This document shows positions 26,451 through 36,102 of a stretch of 64,000 bases of DNA, piece by piece. This DNA comes from Hymenobacter sp. BT559 (GTDB lineage Bacteria > Bacteroidota > Bacteroidia > Cytophagales > Hymenobacteraceae), in contig NZ_JAGETY010000007.1 of the NCBI RefSeq assembly GCF_017571525.1, positions 62,001 through 126,000 on the forward strand. Reading direction: 5' to 3'. The notes under the pieces were generated by a model. It saw only the letters and a list, made by a program, of their open reading frames with translations. It ran no database searches and had not been told where the DNA came from. Made by a program: the position numbers and the translations under genes. Positions within the stretch are counted from its first letter, which is position 1; each line of letters opens with the position of its first letter.

Positions 26451-27797
26451 ATGACAAAATCAAACGGCAACCGCAGCGGCACCCGCCACGTCGGCGCTAC
26501 CGATAGTACGCCGGCCCGGCGCGATGCCAAAACGCCCAAGCACCTACTTAAAGTCAAGACCCACGCCACGGCCAAGGAGGTCGAAACTGCCGTGCTGGTG
26601 AGCGTGCCCCCGCGCCGCCAAACCGATGCCCAAACTACCGAATACCTTGATGAGCTGGCTTTTCTGATTGAAACGGCCGGCGCCGAGGCCACCAAGCGCT
26701 TCGTGCAAAAGCTCGAAAAGCCCGACATCCGCACCTACGTAGGCGAAGGCAAGCTGGCCGAAATAAAGGCCTGGACCCAGCACGAAAACACCAGCATGGT
26801 GGTGTTCGACGACGACCTGTCGCCCTCGCAGCTGCGCAACCTGGAGGCCGAGCTGAAGGTGAAAATTGTGGACAGGTCGCTGCTCATTCTCGACATCTTT
26901 GCCCTGCGCGCCAAGTCGGCCACCTCGCGCACCCAGGTCGAGCTGGCGCAGTACCAGTACCTGCTGCCGCGCCTCACCGGCCTCTGGACTCACTTGGACA
27001 AGCAGCGCGGTGGCGTGGGCATGAAGGGCCCCGGCGAAACCGAAATCGAAACCGACCGCCGTATCGTGCGCGACCGCATTGCCTTCCTGAAAGAGAAGCT
27101 CGAAGACCTCGACAAGCAGGCCGTGACCCAGCGCAAAACCCGCACCCAAACCATTCGGGTGGCCCTGGTGGGCTATACCAACGTGGGCAAAAGCACGATA
27201 ATGAACCTGCTGGGCAAGGCCGAAGTCTTTGCCGAAAATAAGCTCTTCGCCACCGTCGATGCCACCACGCGCAAGGTGGTGCTCGACAACCACGTGCCCT
27301 TTCTGCTGAGCGACACGGTAGGGTTTATTCGCAAGCTGCCTACCAGGCTTATCGAGAGCTTTAAGAGCACCCTCGATGAGATTCGGGAGGCCGACCTGCT
27401 CATTCACGTAGTCGATATTTCGCACCCAGCCTTTGAGGAGCATATCGAAGTGGTGAACGAAACGCTCCGTGAAATCGGCGCGGCCGACAAACCGGCGCTG
27501 CTCGTTTTCAATAAGATAGACCAGTACAAGCCCGAGGAAAACCCGGCCCCGAACTTTGCCGACGATGACCCCGACCAGGAGTTTCCGACCGACTTTGAGG
27601 AGGCCGCGCCGCGCCCGCCGCTCGAGCAGCTGCAGGAAACTTACATGGCCCGCCTGCACGACCCGGTGGTGTTCATCTCGGCCCAAAACAAGGAGAACAT
27701 TGAGGCCCTGCGTGAGCTGCTAGCCCGCCGCGTGGGCGAGCTGGCGGCCCAGCGCTTCCCGCACTTCGCCGCCGGCTACAGCGAGTACGCCGACTAG
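26451..27797 (+). CDS. hflX: Ribosome-associated GTPase HflX
   Basis: This 448-residue GTPase rescues or splits stalled 70S ribosomes under stress. The N-terminal domain has TYVGEGKLAEI and FDDDLSPSQLRNLE. The linker GVGMKGPGETEIETDRR matches the HflX signature. The G domain starts near residue 240 with GYTNVGKST (G1), then DTVGFIRKLPTRL (G3) and VFNKIDQY (G4). The C-terminal SAQNKENIEAL is G5-like. The first 45 residues are a basic Thr/Arg-rich extension. A strong terminator follows. Confidence 0.97.
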   Translation: MTKSNGNRSGTRHVGATDSTPARRDAKTPKHLLKVKTHATAKEVETAVLVSVPPRRQTDAQTTEYLDELAFLIETAGAEATKRFVQKLEKPDIRTYVGEGKLAEIKAWTQHENTSMVVFDDDLSPSQLRNLEAELKVKIVDRSLLILDIFALRAKSATSRTQVELAQYQYLLPRLTGLWTHLDKQRGGVGMKGPGETEIETDRRIVRDRIAFLKEKLEDLDKQAVTQRKTRTQTIRVALVGYTNVGKSTIMNLLGKAEVFAENKLFATVDATTRKVVLDNHVPFLLSDTVGFIRKLPTRLIESFKSTLDEIREADLLIHVVDISHPAFEEHIEVVNETLREIGAADKPALLVFNKIDQYKPEENPAPNFADDDPDQEFPTDFEEAAPRPPLEQLQETYMARLHDPVVFISAQNKENIEALRELLARRVGELAAQRFPHFAAGYSEYAD

Positions 27798-27836
27798 CCC
27801 CACCCCAGAGCGGCCCTGGCAAAACACCCTAGGGCA

Positions 27837-27876
27837 CAACAAAAAAGCCGGTCAGCAATGACCGGCTTTTTTGTTG
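27837..27876. terminator. Bidirectional rho-independent terminator
   Basis: An 18-bp perfect stem (27837-27854 with 27859-27876), a GCAA loop, and A6/T6 blocks on both sides. It ends hflX on plus and the TlpA-like gene on minus. Confidence 0.93.
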
Positions 27877-27893
27877 CAGGAGGGGGCTAGCGC

Positions 27894-29114
27894 TTACTGC
27901 GCCGCGGTGGGCAGCTTGGCGGCCAGGGTTTTGCCCAGCTCTTCGCCGCGCACGTTCTTGGCCACAATGCGGCCATCGGGGCCAATAAGGAAGTTCTGCG
28001 GAATGGCCTGAATGCCGTAGAGCTGCGCTACCTGGTTTTTCCAGAAGTTGAGGTCTGATACCTGCGTCCAGGCTAGCCCATCGGTTTCGATGGCTTTAAG
28101 CCAGGCGTCGCGGCCGCTGGCGCGGTCGAGCGACACGCCCAGCACGGTAAAGTTGCGGGTTTTATACTGGTTGTAGTTGGCTACCACGTTGGGGTTTTCG
28201 GCGCGGCAGGGGCCGCACCAGCTTGCCCAAAAATCGACGAGCACGTACTTGCCCCGGAAGTCGCTCAGCTTCACGGGCTTGCCATTTACGTCATTTTGGG
28301 TAAAATCGGGGGCTAGCGCGCCCACGGCTGTGGTTTTGGCGGCGGCCAGCCGGGTGGCAAAATCCTGCCCGCCCTGGCTGCTGCGCACGGCCGGCGCCAG
28401 GCTATTAAACAGCGGCTCGGCCGTGACCGGGTCCATGGCGTAGCCGGCGTAGCGGTTGAGGGCATTCAGGCTCACCACGCTTTGCGGCGTGGCTTTTATG
28501 AAGCTGGCCAGCACCACTTTCTGGGCAGCTTCGATGGCTTCGTACTGTTTATCAAGCGCCTCGCCAAAGGCTTTGTCGTTGCGCTGCCCGGGCGTGGCAG
28601 CCTGGTAGCGGGTCATGATTTGCGTAATCTGGGCGGTGGTGGGGCGCAGGGCCGCCGTCAGGCGGGCGTTATCAGCGTTGAGCGGGGTGCCGAGCGCCGT
28701 GGCATTGGCCAGCGAGTCGGCGCTGCTCACCTTAATGGTGCCTGGCTCCAGGTACACCGGCAAGCTGTACGCAATGCGCTCCCCTTTGCTATACATCCGC
28801 TTAAAGGGAGCTTTCTTCTGCACATACAGCATGCCCAGCGTGCCGGCCGGAGCCGTGCTGCGAATGCTAAAAATACCCTTGTTCACCTGGGCCGAATCGA
28901 GCTTGCCCGTGGGGCCGCCGTGGCGCAGGTAGGCCATGCCCGTGGCGGGGCTGGCCAGCTTGCCGTGGATGGTGAAGGGCTGGGCTGCTTCGCTCTTGGG
29001 GCTAGCGGCCATAGTAGTGGGCGCGGGCGGGGGAGGAGGGGCCATCTGGCCCCAGGCCAGCGCTGGGCCTAGCAGGGCCAGGGTAGCCCCTGCCTGGAGA
29101 AAAGTTGTTTTCAT
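27894..29114 (-). CDS. TlpA-like thioredoxin-fold protein with N-terminal DUF4369
   Basis: This 406-residue periplasmic protein is of the Bacteroidota DUF4369-TlpA type. A signal peptide (MKTTFLQAGATLALLGPALAWGQ) leads into a Pro-rich spacer and a DUF4369 beta domain (about 50-150) with FTIHGKLASPATGMAYLRH. A helical middle follows, then an AhpC/TSA-thioredoxin domain. The redox site WASWCGPCRAEN lies near residues 296-307, and the cis-Pro segment AIPQNFLIGPDGRIV near residue 376. It likely keeps exported thiols reduced. It is a single gene. Confidence 0.93.
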   Translation of the reverse strand: MKTTFLQAGATLALLGPALAWGQMAPPPPPAPTTMAASPKSEAAQPFTIHGKLASPATGMAYLRHGGPTGKLDSAQVNKGIFSIRSTAPAGTLGMLYVQKKAPFKRMYSKGERIAYSLPVYLEPGTIKVSSADSLANATALGTPLNADNARLTAALRPTTAQITQIMTRYQAATPGQRNDKAFGEALDKQYEAIEAAQKVVLASFIKATPQSVVSLNALNRYAGYAMDPVTAEPLFNSLAPAVRSSQGGQDFATRLAAAKTTAVGALAPDFTQNDVNGKPVKLSDFRGKYVLVDFWASWCGPCRAENPNVVANYNQYKTRNFTVLGVSLDRASGRDAWLKAIETDGLAWTQVSDLNFWKNQVAQLYGIQAIPQNFLIGPDGRIVAKNVRGEELGKTLAAKLPTAAQ

Positions 29115-29184
29115 GCGGGCAAAGTACAACATATTCTTAATTTATAACGTCCCTGATAACGGCCCTATCGCCTAGCTTCGTGCC

Positions 29185-29682
29185 ATGAAAACACTGTATC
29201 TGATGCGCCACGCCAAGTCGAGCTGGAGCTTCGATGAGCTCACCGACCAGGAGCGCCCGCTCAACGACCGGGGCCGCACCGATGCCCCCGCCATGGGCCA
29301 GGCCCTAGCCAAGCGCCAGATTGCCCTCGACTTGCTCGTGAGCTCGCCCGCCGTGCGGGCCATGACCACGGCCGTGCTCGTGGCCCGCGAGCTAGGCTAC
29401 CCGCACGATAAAATTCGGGTAGAGCCCTGCCTGTACGAGGCCGACCTCGATACCCAGCTCGCCGTTATCCGCGACCTGCCCGATGCGGCCGAGGCGGTCA
29501 TGCTCACGGGCCACAACCCCACCATGACCGACACCGCTAACTACCTGCTGCCCAACAACAGCCTCACCCACGAAATGCCCACGGCGGCCGTGGTGTGCGT
29601 GCGCTTTCAGGTAGAGCACTGGGCCGAGGCCGGGCCTGCCAATGCCGAATTTTACTTCTACGACTACCCGAAGAATACCTAA
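29185..29682 (+). CDS. SixA-like histidine phosphatase
   Basis: This 165-residue member of the histidine phosphatase superfamily has the catalytic RHA (MRHAKSSW, His9), as in SixA, which removes phosphate from phosphohistidine proteins. LVSSPAVRAMTTAVLVA, the acid E in EPCLYEADLD and MLTGHNPTMTD (second catalytic His near residue 113) complete the family. ppk lies 98 bases downstream on the same strand, beyond a hairpin; such neighbourhoods hint at phosphate or polyphosphate metabolism. Confidence 0.92.
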   Translation: MKTLYLMRHAKSSWSFDELTDQERPLNDRGRTDAPAMGQALAKRQIALDLLVSSPAVRAMTTAVLVARELGYPHDKIRVEPCLYEADLDTQLAVIRDLPDAAEAVMLTGHNPTMTDTANYLLPNNSLTHEMPTAAVVCVRFQVEHWAEAGPANAEFYFYDYPKNT

Positions 29683-29708
29683 CCATAAGGTAGTAAATAG
29701 CTAAGGCG

Positions 29709-29742
29709 AACGTCATGCTGAGCTTGGCTGAGCATGACGTTT
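29709..29742 (+). terminator. Terminator-like hairpin after the SixA-like gene
   Basis: A 15-bp stem with one mismatch (29709-29723 with 29727-29741), a TTG loop, and five T. The first part (GAACGTCATGCTGAGCTTG) recalls a sequence that recurs between genes in Hymenobacter-type genomes; that is recollection, not a search. Confidence 0.75.
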
Positions 29743-29779
29743 TTGCGTATGCAGTGCGCATTACCAATCTTTCGCACCC

Positions 29780-31897
29780 TTGAAAACCCTCCCCCGCGAC
29801 CTAAGCTGGCTGCGCTTTAACGCCCGTGTGCTGCAAGAAGCACAGTGCCCGACCGTGCCGCTGCTCGAGCGCCTCAAGTTTTTGGCCATCTTCTCGGCCA
29901 ATCTCGATGAGTTTTTTAAGGTGCGGGTAGCCACGCTGCGGCGGCTGGTCAAGCTCAAAAAGAAGACCCGCGCGCAGCTGCCTGGTGGCAGCCCCAAGCG
30001 GATACTGGCCGAGGTGCTGGCCGAGGTGCACCGCCAGCAGGAAGAGTTTGGCCACACCTTTCGCGACGTGCTGCTGCCCGCGCTGCAGGCTGCCGGCATC
30101 CGGCTGCTTACCTCCGAAGAGCTCACCGAGGCGCAGTGCGACTGGGTGAAAGCCTACTTCGAGGCCAACGTGCGCAACCTGCTCTCGCCCGTGGTGCTCG
30201 ACGACACCCTGCACCAGCTTTTTCTGAAAGACCAGGCCGTTTACCTCACCTTCGACCTGACTGAGCCCCTAGCCAAGACCAAGAAGGCCGATGCCGAGCG
30301 CGTCGTCATTATGGAGCTGCCTACCAAGCGGCACGGTGGGCGCTTTGTGGCGCTGCCCGGCGCTGCGGGCACCGCCGAAGACCCGCACCTGGTGCTGTTT
30401 CTCGACGACGTGGTGCGGGCCGGCGCGGCCAGTCTCTTCCCGGCCTACGGGCGGGTGCAGGTAAATGCCATCAAGCTGAGCCGCGATGCCGAGCTCGACA
30501 TTGCCGAGGAAGTATCGGGCGACCTGATGGCCAAAATAAAGAGCAGCCTGGCCAAGCGCGCCACTGGCTACCCCGCTAGGCTGCTTTTTGACCCCGCCAC
30601 GCCCAAAAGCGTGCTCAAGGCCATCAAGCAGAAGACGGGCATCGAGGACGAGGAACTGGTAGAAGGCAGCCGCTACCACAACTTCCGCGATTTTTTTGGC
30701 TTCCCCAACTTTGGGCGCCAGGATTTGCTTAACCCCGAGTGGCCCGAGCTGCCGCACCCCAGCCTGCCGCGCACCGGCCCGCTGCTGCCTGCCATAGCCC
30801 GGCGCGACCACCTACTGCACCCGCCCTTTCAGAGCTTCGACGTGGTGCCGCGCCTGCTGCGCGAGGCTGCCCACGACCCGCGCGTGAGCGCCATCAGCCT
30901 CACGCTCTACCGCGTAGCGCCCAAAAGCGCCGTGGCCAAGGCCTTGCTCAAAGCCGTGAAAAACGGCAAGCAGGTGACCGTGGTGGTAGAGTTGAAGGCG
31001 CGCTTCGACGAGGAAAGCAATATGTATTGGGCCGAGAAATTGCAGCGCGCCGGGGCGCACGTCATCTTCACGCCCCCCGAGCTCAAGTGCCACGCCAAAC
31101 TGCTGCTCATCACGCGCCGCGACGAGGCCGACGACGAGCCCGCGGTGGGCGTGCGCCCGCCGCAGCGCTATGCCTACCTGAGCTCGGGCAACTTCAACGA
31201 GGCCACCGCCCACCTCTACGCCGACCACGGCCTGTTCACGGCCAATCCGGAAATCACGGCCGAGGTAGACCAGGTTTTTCGCTACTTCATCACCGGCGAG
31301 GAGCCTAGCCACCTGCAGCACCTGCTGGTGGCGCCCTTCACCCTGCGCAAGCAGCTGCTCAAGCTCATCGCCGCCGAGGCCAGCCGCGCCAAGCACGGCG
31401 AAGAGGCGTACATCCTGTTGAAAGTCAACTCGCTTGAAGACCCCGGCATGATAGCCGCGCTCTACGCGGCCAGCCAGGCCGGGGTACGCATCGAGCTGCT
31501 CATCCGGGGCATCGGCTGCCTGGTGCCGGGCGAGCCCGGGCTGAGCGAAACCATCAGCCAGCGCGGCCTGCTCGATAGGTATCTGGAGCACGCCCGCATC
31601 TATGTGTTTGCCAATGGCGGCGACGAAAAGGTCTTCGTTTCGTCGGCCGACTGGATGACCCGCAACCTCGACCGGCGCGTCGAAGCGGCTTTCCCGCTGC
31701 TCGACGATACGCTGCGCGCCGAAATCCGCCACCTGCTCGACCTCGAGCGCCAGGACAACGTGAAGGCCCGCGACTTCGACAACCATTACATTTTGCCCGC
31801 CGAGGGCCAGCCCCTGGTGCGCGCCCAGGAAGCCGAGCGGCAGTACCTGAAAAAGCTGGCGGGACGCAAGCGGGCGGTGAAGACTAAACAGGATTAG
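29780..31897 (+). CDS. ppk: Polyphosphate kinase 1
   Basis: This 705-residue membrane-associated enzyme makes polyphosphate from ATP. It begins with the PPK N-domain (LPRDLSWLRFNARVLQEA). It contains the phospholipase-D-like catalytic halves, with the autophosphorylated histidine in LKCHAKLLLI (about His438), followed by YLSSGNFNEATAHLYADHGLFT and a second site near GCLVPGEPGLSETI. The last residues are basic. TTG 29780 is chosen because it directly precedes the conserved opening and no ATG is available. A 26-bp hairpin follows. Confidence 0.97.
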   Translation: MKTLPRDLSWLRFNARVLQEAQCPTVPLLERLKFLAIFSANLDEFFKVRVATLRRLVKLKKKTRAQLPGGSPKRILAEVLAEVHRQQEEFGHTFRDVLLPALQAAGIRLLTSEELTEAQCDWVKAYFEANVRNLLSPVVLDDTLHQLFLKDQAVYLTFDLTEPLAKTKKADAERVVIMELPTKRHGGRFVALPGAAGTAEDPHLVLFLDDVVRAGAASLFPAYGRVQVNAIKLSRDAELDIAEEVSGDLMAKIKSSLAKRATGYPARLLFDPATPKSVLKAIKQKTGIEDEELVEGSRYHNFRDFFGFPNFGRQDLLNPEWPELPHPSLPRTGPLLPAIARRDHLLHPPFQSFDVVPRLLREAAHDPRVSAISLTLYRVAPKSAVAKALLKAVKNGKQVTVVVELKARFDEESNMYWAEKLQRAGAHVIFTPPELKCHAKLLLITRRDEADDEPAVGVRPPQRYAYLSSGNFNEATAHLYADHGLFTANPEITAEVDQVFRYFITGEEPSHLQHLLVAPFTLRKQLLKLIAAEASRAKHGEEAYILLKVNSLEDPGMIAALYAASQAGVRIELLIRGIGCLVPGEPGLSETISQRGLLDRYLEHARIYVFANGGDEKVFVSSADWMTRNLDRRVEAAFPLLDDTLRAEIRHLLDLERQDNVKARDFDNHYILPAEGQPLVRAQEAERQYLKKLAGRKRAVKTKQD

Positions 31898-31935
31898 CTA
31901 GTTGAGGGCGATAAAGTGGCCCTAGCGAGCAGACT

Positions 31936-31995
31936 CCACCCTGCATACAAAAGCCCCGACTACTCACGCAGTCGGGGCTTTTGTATGCAGGGTGG
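31936..31995. terminator. Bidirectional terminator, 26-bp stem
   Basis: A perfect stem 31936-31961 with 31970-31995 and an 8-base loop, between ppk and the convergent fusion gene. A/T blocks inside the stem give short U tracts in both directions. Confidence 0.85.
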
Positions 31996-32004
31996 GGCTA
32001 GCCC

Positions 32005-35000
32005 CTAAAATAAGAAGTCGAATCCGACATACACCAGGTTTTCCTCGCCCACCGAATACGTCACGTTGATAACCGTGGCGTCGAGGATGTTGACGAAGGC
32101 GCCGCCGCCGAAGCCGGTGTGGAAAGCCTGCAGGCCCTGGCGGGTATCAACCCCCGAGTACACGCGGCCCGCATCGGCTAGGCCCATGATACCGAAGGTG
32201 CCGGGGAAGAGGTAGGCGTTGAACTTGAACAGGTGCAGGCGCGCCTCAAAGTTGCCGTAGAGCGCGTCGCGGCCCGCAAAGCGGGTGCGGCGGTAGCCGC
32301 GCAGGTTGGTGGTGCCGCCCAGCGTATTGGCCTGGTAAAAGCGGTAGTCGCCGATGTTGTGCTGCCAGCCCACGCGCCCGGCGTAGGTGATGCGGAACGG
32401 AAAGTTGGGCGTGAGGTAGGCCTTAAGCTCGGTGGCGTAGCGGCCGTAGGTAAGGTGCTCGCCGTTGAGCTGGGTGTTGTACTGAAACTCGTTGTGCCAC
32501 TGAATGCCGATGCGCGGGTCTTTTGGCGTCGACTGCGCGCCGAAGTTGACGTAGAGCAGGCCGCCGAGGTAGCTGTTGGCCTGGAAGTCAGACTTACGCA
32601 CGCCAAAGTGCCGGTTTTCGAGCCCCGTCCCGATGCTGTCGCGGATAACGGTGCCAATCTGGTCGTCCATCACCTGGAAGCGCTCATACTGCGGCCCGAT
32701 GCCCAGCGTACCGAAGCTGAAGAGCTTGCGCTCGAACGTAGGCGCAATGTAAAGGCGGTCGAACCGAACACGATAAGCGCTGTTTACCGAGCGATTGGTG
32801 GCGTGCTCGTCAGCATTTTTGGCGTAGTTCTGGGTGTTGTTGCCGATGCCGAAGAAGTTGTAGAGCAGCTGCGGGCCGTAGTATTGGGCAACAACGTGCA
32901 GGTCAGTTTTGCCCCCAAATACGCTCGTAAACTGCCCGATATAGCGCAGGTTGAACGCCCCGCTGCGGGCCGGCGCAATATTGGCCGTCAGGCTCTGCTC
33001 CGAGCCGAAGGGCTCGCGCCGGAAGGCGTAGCGGCGGTGCGTGACACCGCCCCCCAGCAGAAAGCCATCGTCGATATTATACCCAAAAAACAGCGCCGGG
33101 CCGGTGTAGTTGAGGCGGTAGTCCTTCAGGTCGAAGCGGTGGGGGTGGTCGTAGCGGCTCACCTCCACGCCGGGCTCCAGGCGCAGGCGGGCCTCGCCAC
33201 GCTGGTTGAGGATGACGTTGCCGGTGTCGGCGTCGTAAATCTGGGTGCGGTGCCGGATACCCGCCACCCGCGAGTTATCGACGATGGAGTCGCGCCCGGT
33301 GCCGGCAATGATGCGGATTTTGTGGCCCTGGCGTTCGTCGCCGCTCAGGTCATACACGTCCCTGCCGCTGATGCCGTAGAGGCGAATCTCGTCCGTCACG
33401 CGGTCGAAGGTGCGGTCGTAGAGCACTTTCGATAGTTTGCCTTTCTTGCTGATTTTCTGCATCACCACGTGCGTTTTGTGGTCGGGCAGGCGCGTCACCG
33501 TAAACTTCTCGCGCTTCTGCGAGCCGCGCACCTCCACGATGTCGCTCATCAGGTCCGAGTACTTGCGGGCCACGTCGGGCAGCAGGTCGCGGCGGCTCTT
33601 GAGCTTGGCCACGATTTCGGCGCCGTGCTCGGCATAAATCTGGGCCGGCCACTTGTCGCGGAAAGCTTTCTCAATTACCTCATCGGTGAGCTGGGCCTTC
33701 ATGATATTGGCCTGCTTCACCCACTCCTCGCGGCTCACCCCGCTCAAATACAGGCGGTCGTTGCTGAGGCCAGTCTGGTTGAGGCCGGCATAATCGCCGT
33801 AGTCGTAGCCGAAGTTCTGGAAGTTACGCACCGCAAATTTCTTGGAAATCAGCGTGGGCAGCACGCCATCGCCCTTGAAAAAAGCAATGTCGCGGTCCTC
33901 CGGCACGGCGGTGTATATCTTGTCGCCGTCGTCGGTTTTGTGCTGGGCCCAGCGCCACTGGTCCTCGTGGCGGTCCCAGTCGCCTATCCACATATCAAAC
34001 AAGCGCGAGCGGGCAAAGGCCGGCTCGTCGACCTGGTTGTCGTTGTCTTCGAGCAGGTTTTCGAGCATCTTGTCGGTGCTCACCAGCTTCTTGGCATAGC
34101 CTAGCGAGGCATCGGCATCCTGGCTGCCCTTGGCGTCTTCTTCGAGCGCGGCGGGCGTGTTGGCAAATTTTTGCTGGTACTGCCCTAGCGCGGGGTCGTT
34201 GGGGATGTAAACGTAGCGCGGGTTGGTGTGCAAAATGCCCGCCGCCGTGGCTAGGGGGGGCAGCACAAACGAGGCATACGGGTGCTGGGCCGATATCTGG
34301 TCTTGCAGCACAGCCTTGGCCAGCCCGGTGCGGAAGTTTTCGGGCAGCACGGCGGCGGGGTCCTTATCTATACCGCGCACCGTGAAGTAGTAGCCATCTT
34401 CGTTGCGCACTTTCAGCGAGGCAGTTTGCTTGCCGCCGCCCGTTCTGTAGGGTACTAGGCCCCCTTCAGCGGTCTTGATGTCGAGCACCGGAAATTTCAC
34501 CGGCGTCGCCCATTCCTTGCGGTAGTGCTCGCCCAGCAGCCAGTTATGAAACTTGCCGTGCTGGTTGTAGGCCGGGTTCACGGCCACGGTCACGGTGCTG
34601 TCTTTATAGTTGGGGCGCTTAGCAGTCGAGGTCACCACCGGCGCGCCGGTGGGCTGGTGGGGCGTGCCCGTGGAGGCGGCGTTTTCGAGGTCGTCGCGGC
34701 TCTGGTTGCCCTTCACCGTTTGGGCGGTGCCGGCGGGGGCGCTTTTGCCCTGCACCTTGCCCGCGTCGGCCTTGGTGGGGCTAGCCGCGCCGCCGGGGCC
34801 CTTCTGCGCACTGGCCAGGGTGCCACGGCCGAGGTCGGCATACACCTGCTGGCGATACACGCGCCGGGCGGTCTGGCCCTTGTCGGCATCGCGTGGAATG
34901 AAGTACTCGACCCACACCTGGCCGTCGTCGTAATAGTTGAGCCGGGCAAAGCCCTTTTCCTTGTCCGAAAACAAGGCGGCGCCCCCGTTGCCGGGTTTCA

Positions 35001-36102
35001 CGTGCTGGGTTTTGCAGCCCGAGCCGCTCGTGATAAAATGCGCCTTGCTGAAGGGGTCGTCGTAGTACTGCAGGTTGTGCTCGTGCCCGTTGGCATAAAT
35101 TACGTTCGGGTACTTGCTGAACAGGTCGCGCAGGTTTTTCTTATAATCCTGATAAGCCGGGTAAGAGATATCCTGCGCAATGCCGCCGTACATGCGCGCC
35201 AGAGGGTATACCGAGCCGATAACAGGCAGCGGCAGGAAGGCGTATTTCTGCACAATGCTCAGCGGAAACAAGTGGTCGGCCAAGGTGAAGTAGCCGCCGT
35301 GAATGCCGTCCGAAAACAGTGGGTGGTGGGTCACAATCAGAATGTGCTTGTTCTGGTTGCGCTTGATAACTTCCTCCAACTGGGCATACACTTCCTCCTC
35401 GGTATCGGCCCCGCAGGCATTGCCGTAGGGCCGGTTGGCCTGGTCGGTGATAAACCACTGCGAGTTAATGGCAATCATCACCAGGTCGTCGCGCAGTCGT
35501 ATCTCGTACGGGCCGGGGCAGCCATCGCGCGGCACCAGAAAGTCGCCGGTATAGGAAAACTCGGCCGAGTCCTGGGCCAGGTAGTGCTCAGCATAAGCCT
35601 GCTCGCGGTTTACCTGGGCTAGCCCGCCCTTGTAGCCCTGAATCCAGTCGTGGTTGCCGGGCACCATGTATTTCTCACCCTTGTAGCCCTTCAGCGTATT
35701 GAGCTGGGTGTTGAGGCGGCCCTCGGCAATCCTGCGGTCGTAGGCGCCCTCGGGCGGCATCCCCTGGTTATAGATATTATCGCCTAGAAATACTACCGCG
35801 CTCTTGCTGCCAGCCTGCAGCATTTGCTGGCGCATGAAGTTGAGCGAGGGCTCGCCGCCTTTTTCGGCCGGAATGGGATTGCCCACGTCGCCAATCAAAA
35901 ACACCGAGTAGCGGATGCGGGCCGAATCGGGCGGCACATTTTTTTCCCAGCCCAGGGCTTTGCCCCGGTAGTTGGGCTTGGGGTTGACGGGGTTGAAGTC
36001 GGACTCGCCGGCTTCGCCTAATTCTTCGAGCTGGGCGGCGGCCGTAAACGGCAGGGCGGCTAGCAGGCTTAAGCAGAAAAAGAGGCGGAAAAAAAGCGTC
36101 AT
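32005..36102 (-). CDS. Metallophosphoesterase / kinase-like / BamA-type barrel fusion protein
   Basis: This 1365-residue exported protein has three parts. After a signal peptide (24 residues) comes a calcineurin-like phosphoesterase with all metal motifs: GDVG, VVFLGDNIYNQG, GNHDW, THHPLF and NGHEHN (about residues 45-370). A Ser/Lys/Ala-rich linker follows. The middle (about 510-900) has a glycine loop near 551 (PYRTGGGKQTASLKV then GIDKDP), then GDWDRHEDQ near 705-713 and EDRDIAFF near 730. This order recalls HipA/FAM20-like atypical kinases, which is inference. The last 370 residues are beta-strand rich and end VYVGFDFLF, as in surface-antigen (BamA/Omp85) barrels. The barrel would sit in the outer membrane; the placement of the enzymes is uncertain. 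Confidence 0.88.
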   Translation of the reverse strand: MTLFFRLFFCLSLLAALPFTAAAQLEELGEAGESDFNPVNPKPNYRGKALGWEKNVPPDSARIRYSVFLIGDVGNPIPAEKGGEPSLNFMRQQMLQAGSKSAVVFLGDNIYNQGMPPEGAYDRRIAEGRLNTQLNTLKGYKGEKYMVPGNHDWIQGYKGGLAQVNREQAYAEHYLAQDSAEFSYTGDFLVPRDGCPGPYEIRLRDDLVMIAINSQWFITDQANRPYGNACGADTEEEVYAQLEEVIKRNQNKHILIVTHHPLFSDGIHGGYFTLADHLFPLSIVQKYAFLPLPVIGSVYPLARMYGGIAQDISYPAYQDYKKNLRDLFSKYPNVIYANGHEHNLQYYDDPFSKAHFITSGSGCKTQHVKPGNGGAALFSDKEKGFARLNYYDDGQVWVEYFIPRDADKGQTARRVYRQQVYADLGRGTLASAQKGPGGAASPTKADAGKVQGKSAPAGTAQTVKGNQSRDDLENAASTGTPHQPTGAPVVTSTAKRPNYKDSTVTVAVNPAYNQHGKFHNWLLGEHYRKEWATPVKFPVLDIKTAEGGLVPYRTGGGKQTASLKVRNEDGYYFTVRGIDKDPAAVLPENFRTGLAKAVLQDQISAQHPYASFVLPPLATAAGILHTNPRYVYIPNDPALGQYQQKFANTPAALEEDAKGSQDADASLGYAKKLVSTDKMLENLLEDNDNQVDEPAFARSRLFDMWIGDWDRHEDQWRWAQHKTDDGDKIYTAVPEDRDIAFFKGDGVLPTLISKKFAVRNFQNFGYDYGDYAGLNQTGLSNDRLYLSGVSREEWVKQANIMKAQLTDEVIEKAFRDKWPAQIYAEHGAEIVAKLKSRRDLLPDVARKYSDLMSDIVEVRGSQKREKFTVTRLPDHKTHVVMQKISKKGKLSKVLYDRTFDRVTDEIRLYGISGRDVYDLSGDERQGHKIRIIAGTGRDSIVDNSRVAGIRHRTQIYDADTGNVILNQRGEARLRLEPGVEVSRYDHPHRFDLKDYRLNYTGPALFFGYNIDDGFLLGGGVTHRRYAFRREPFGSEQSLTANIAPARSGAFNLRYIGQFTSVFGGKTDLHVVAQYYGPQLLYNFFGIGNNTQNYAKNADEHATNRSVNSAYRVRFDRLYIAPTFERKLFSFGTLGIGPQYERFQVMDDQIGTVIRDSIGTGLENRHFGVRKSDFQANSYLGGLLYVNFGAQSTPKDPRIGIQWHNEFQYNTQLNGEHLTYGRYATELKAYLTPNFPFRITYAGRVGWQHNIGDYRFYQANTLGGTTNLRGYRRTRFAGRDALYGNFEARLHLFKFNAYLFPGTFGIMGLADAGRVYSGVDTRQGLQAFHTGFGGGAFVNILDATVINVTYSVGEENLVYVGFDFLF

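Noticed and set aside
26544..27686. 380-codon minus-strand frame inside hflX
   Set aside because: HflX on the opposite strand has full GTPase motifs; the frame is an antisense shadow.
30812..31786. Long open frame antisense to ppk (324 codons)
   Set aside because: It mirrors the codon structure of ppk, has no recognisable domain and lies wholly inside a well-supported gene.
32233..33435. Long plus-strand open frame inside the fusion gene
   Set aside because: A composition shadow of the minus-strand gene with Val/Ala/Leu runs and no start signal or family match.
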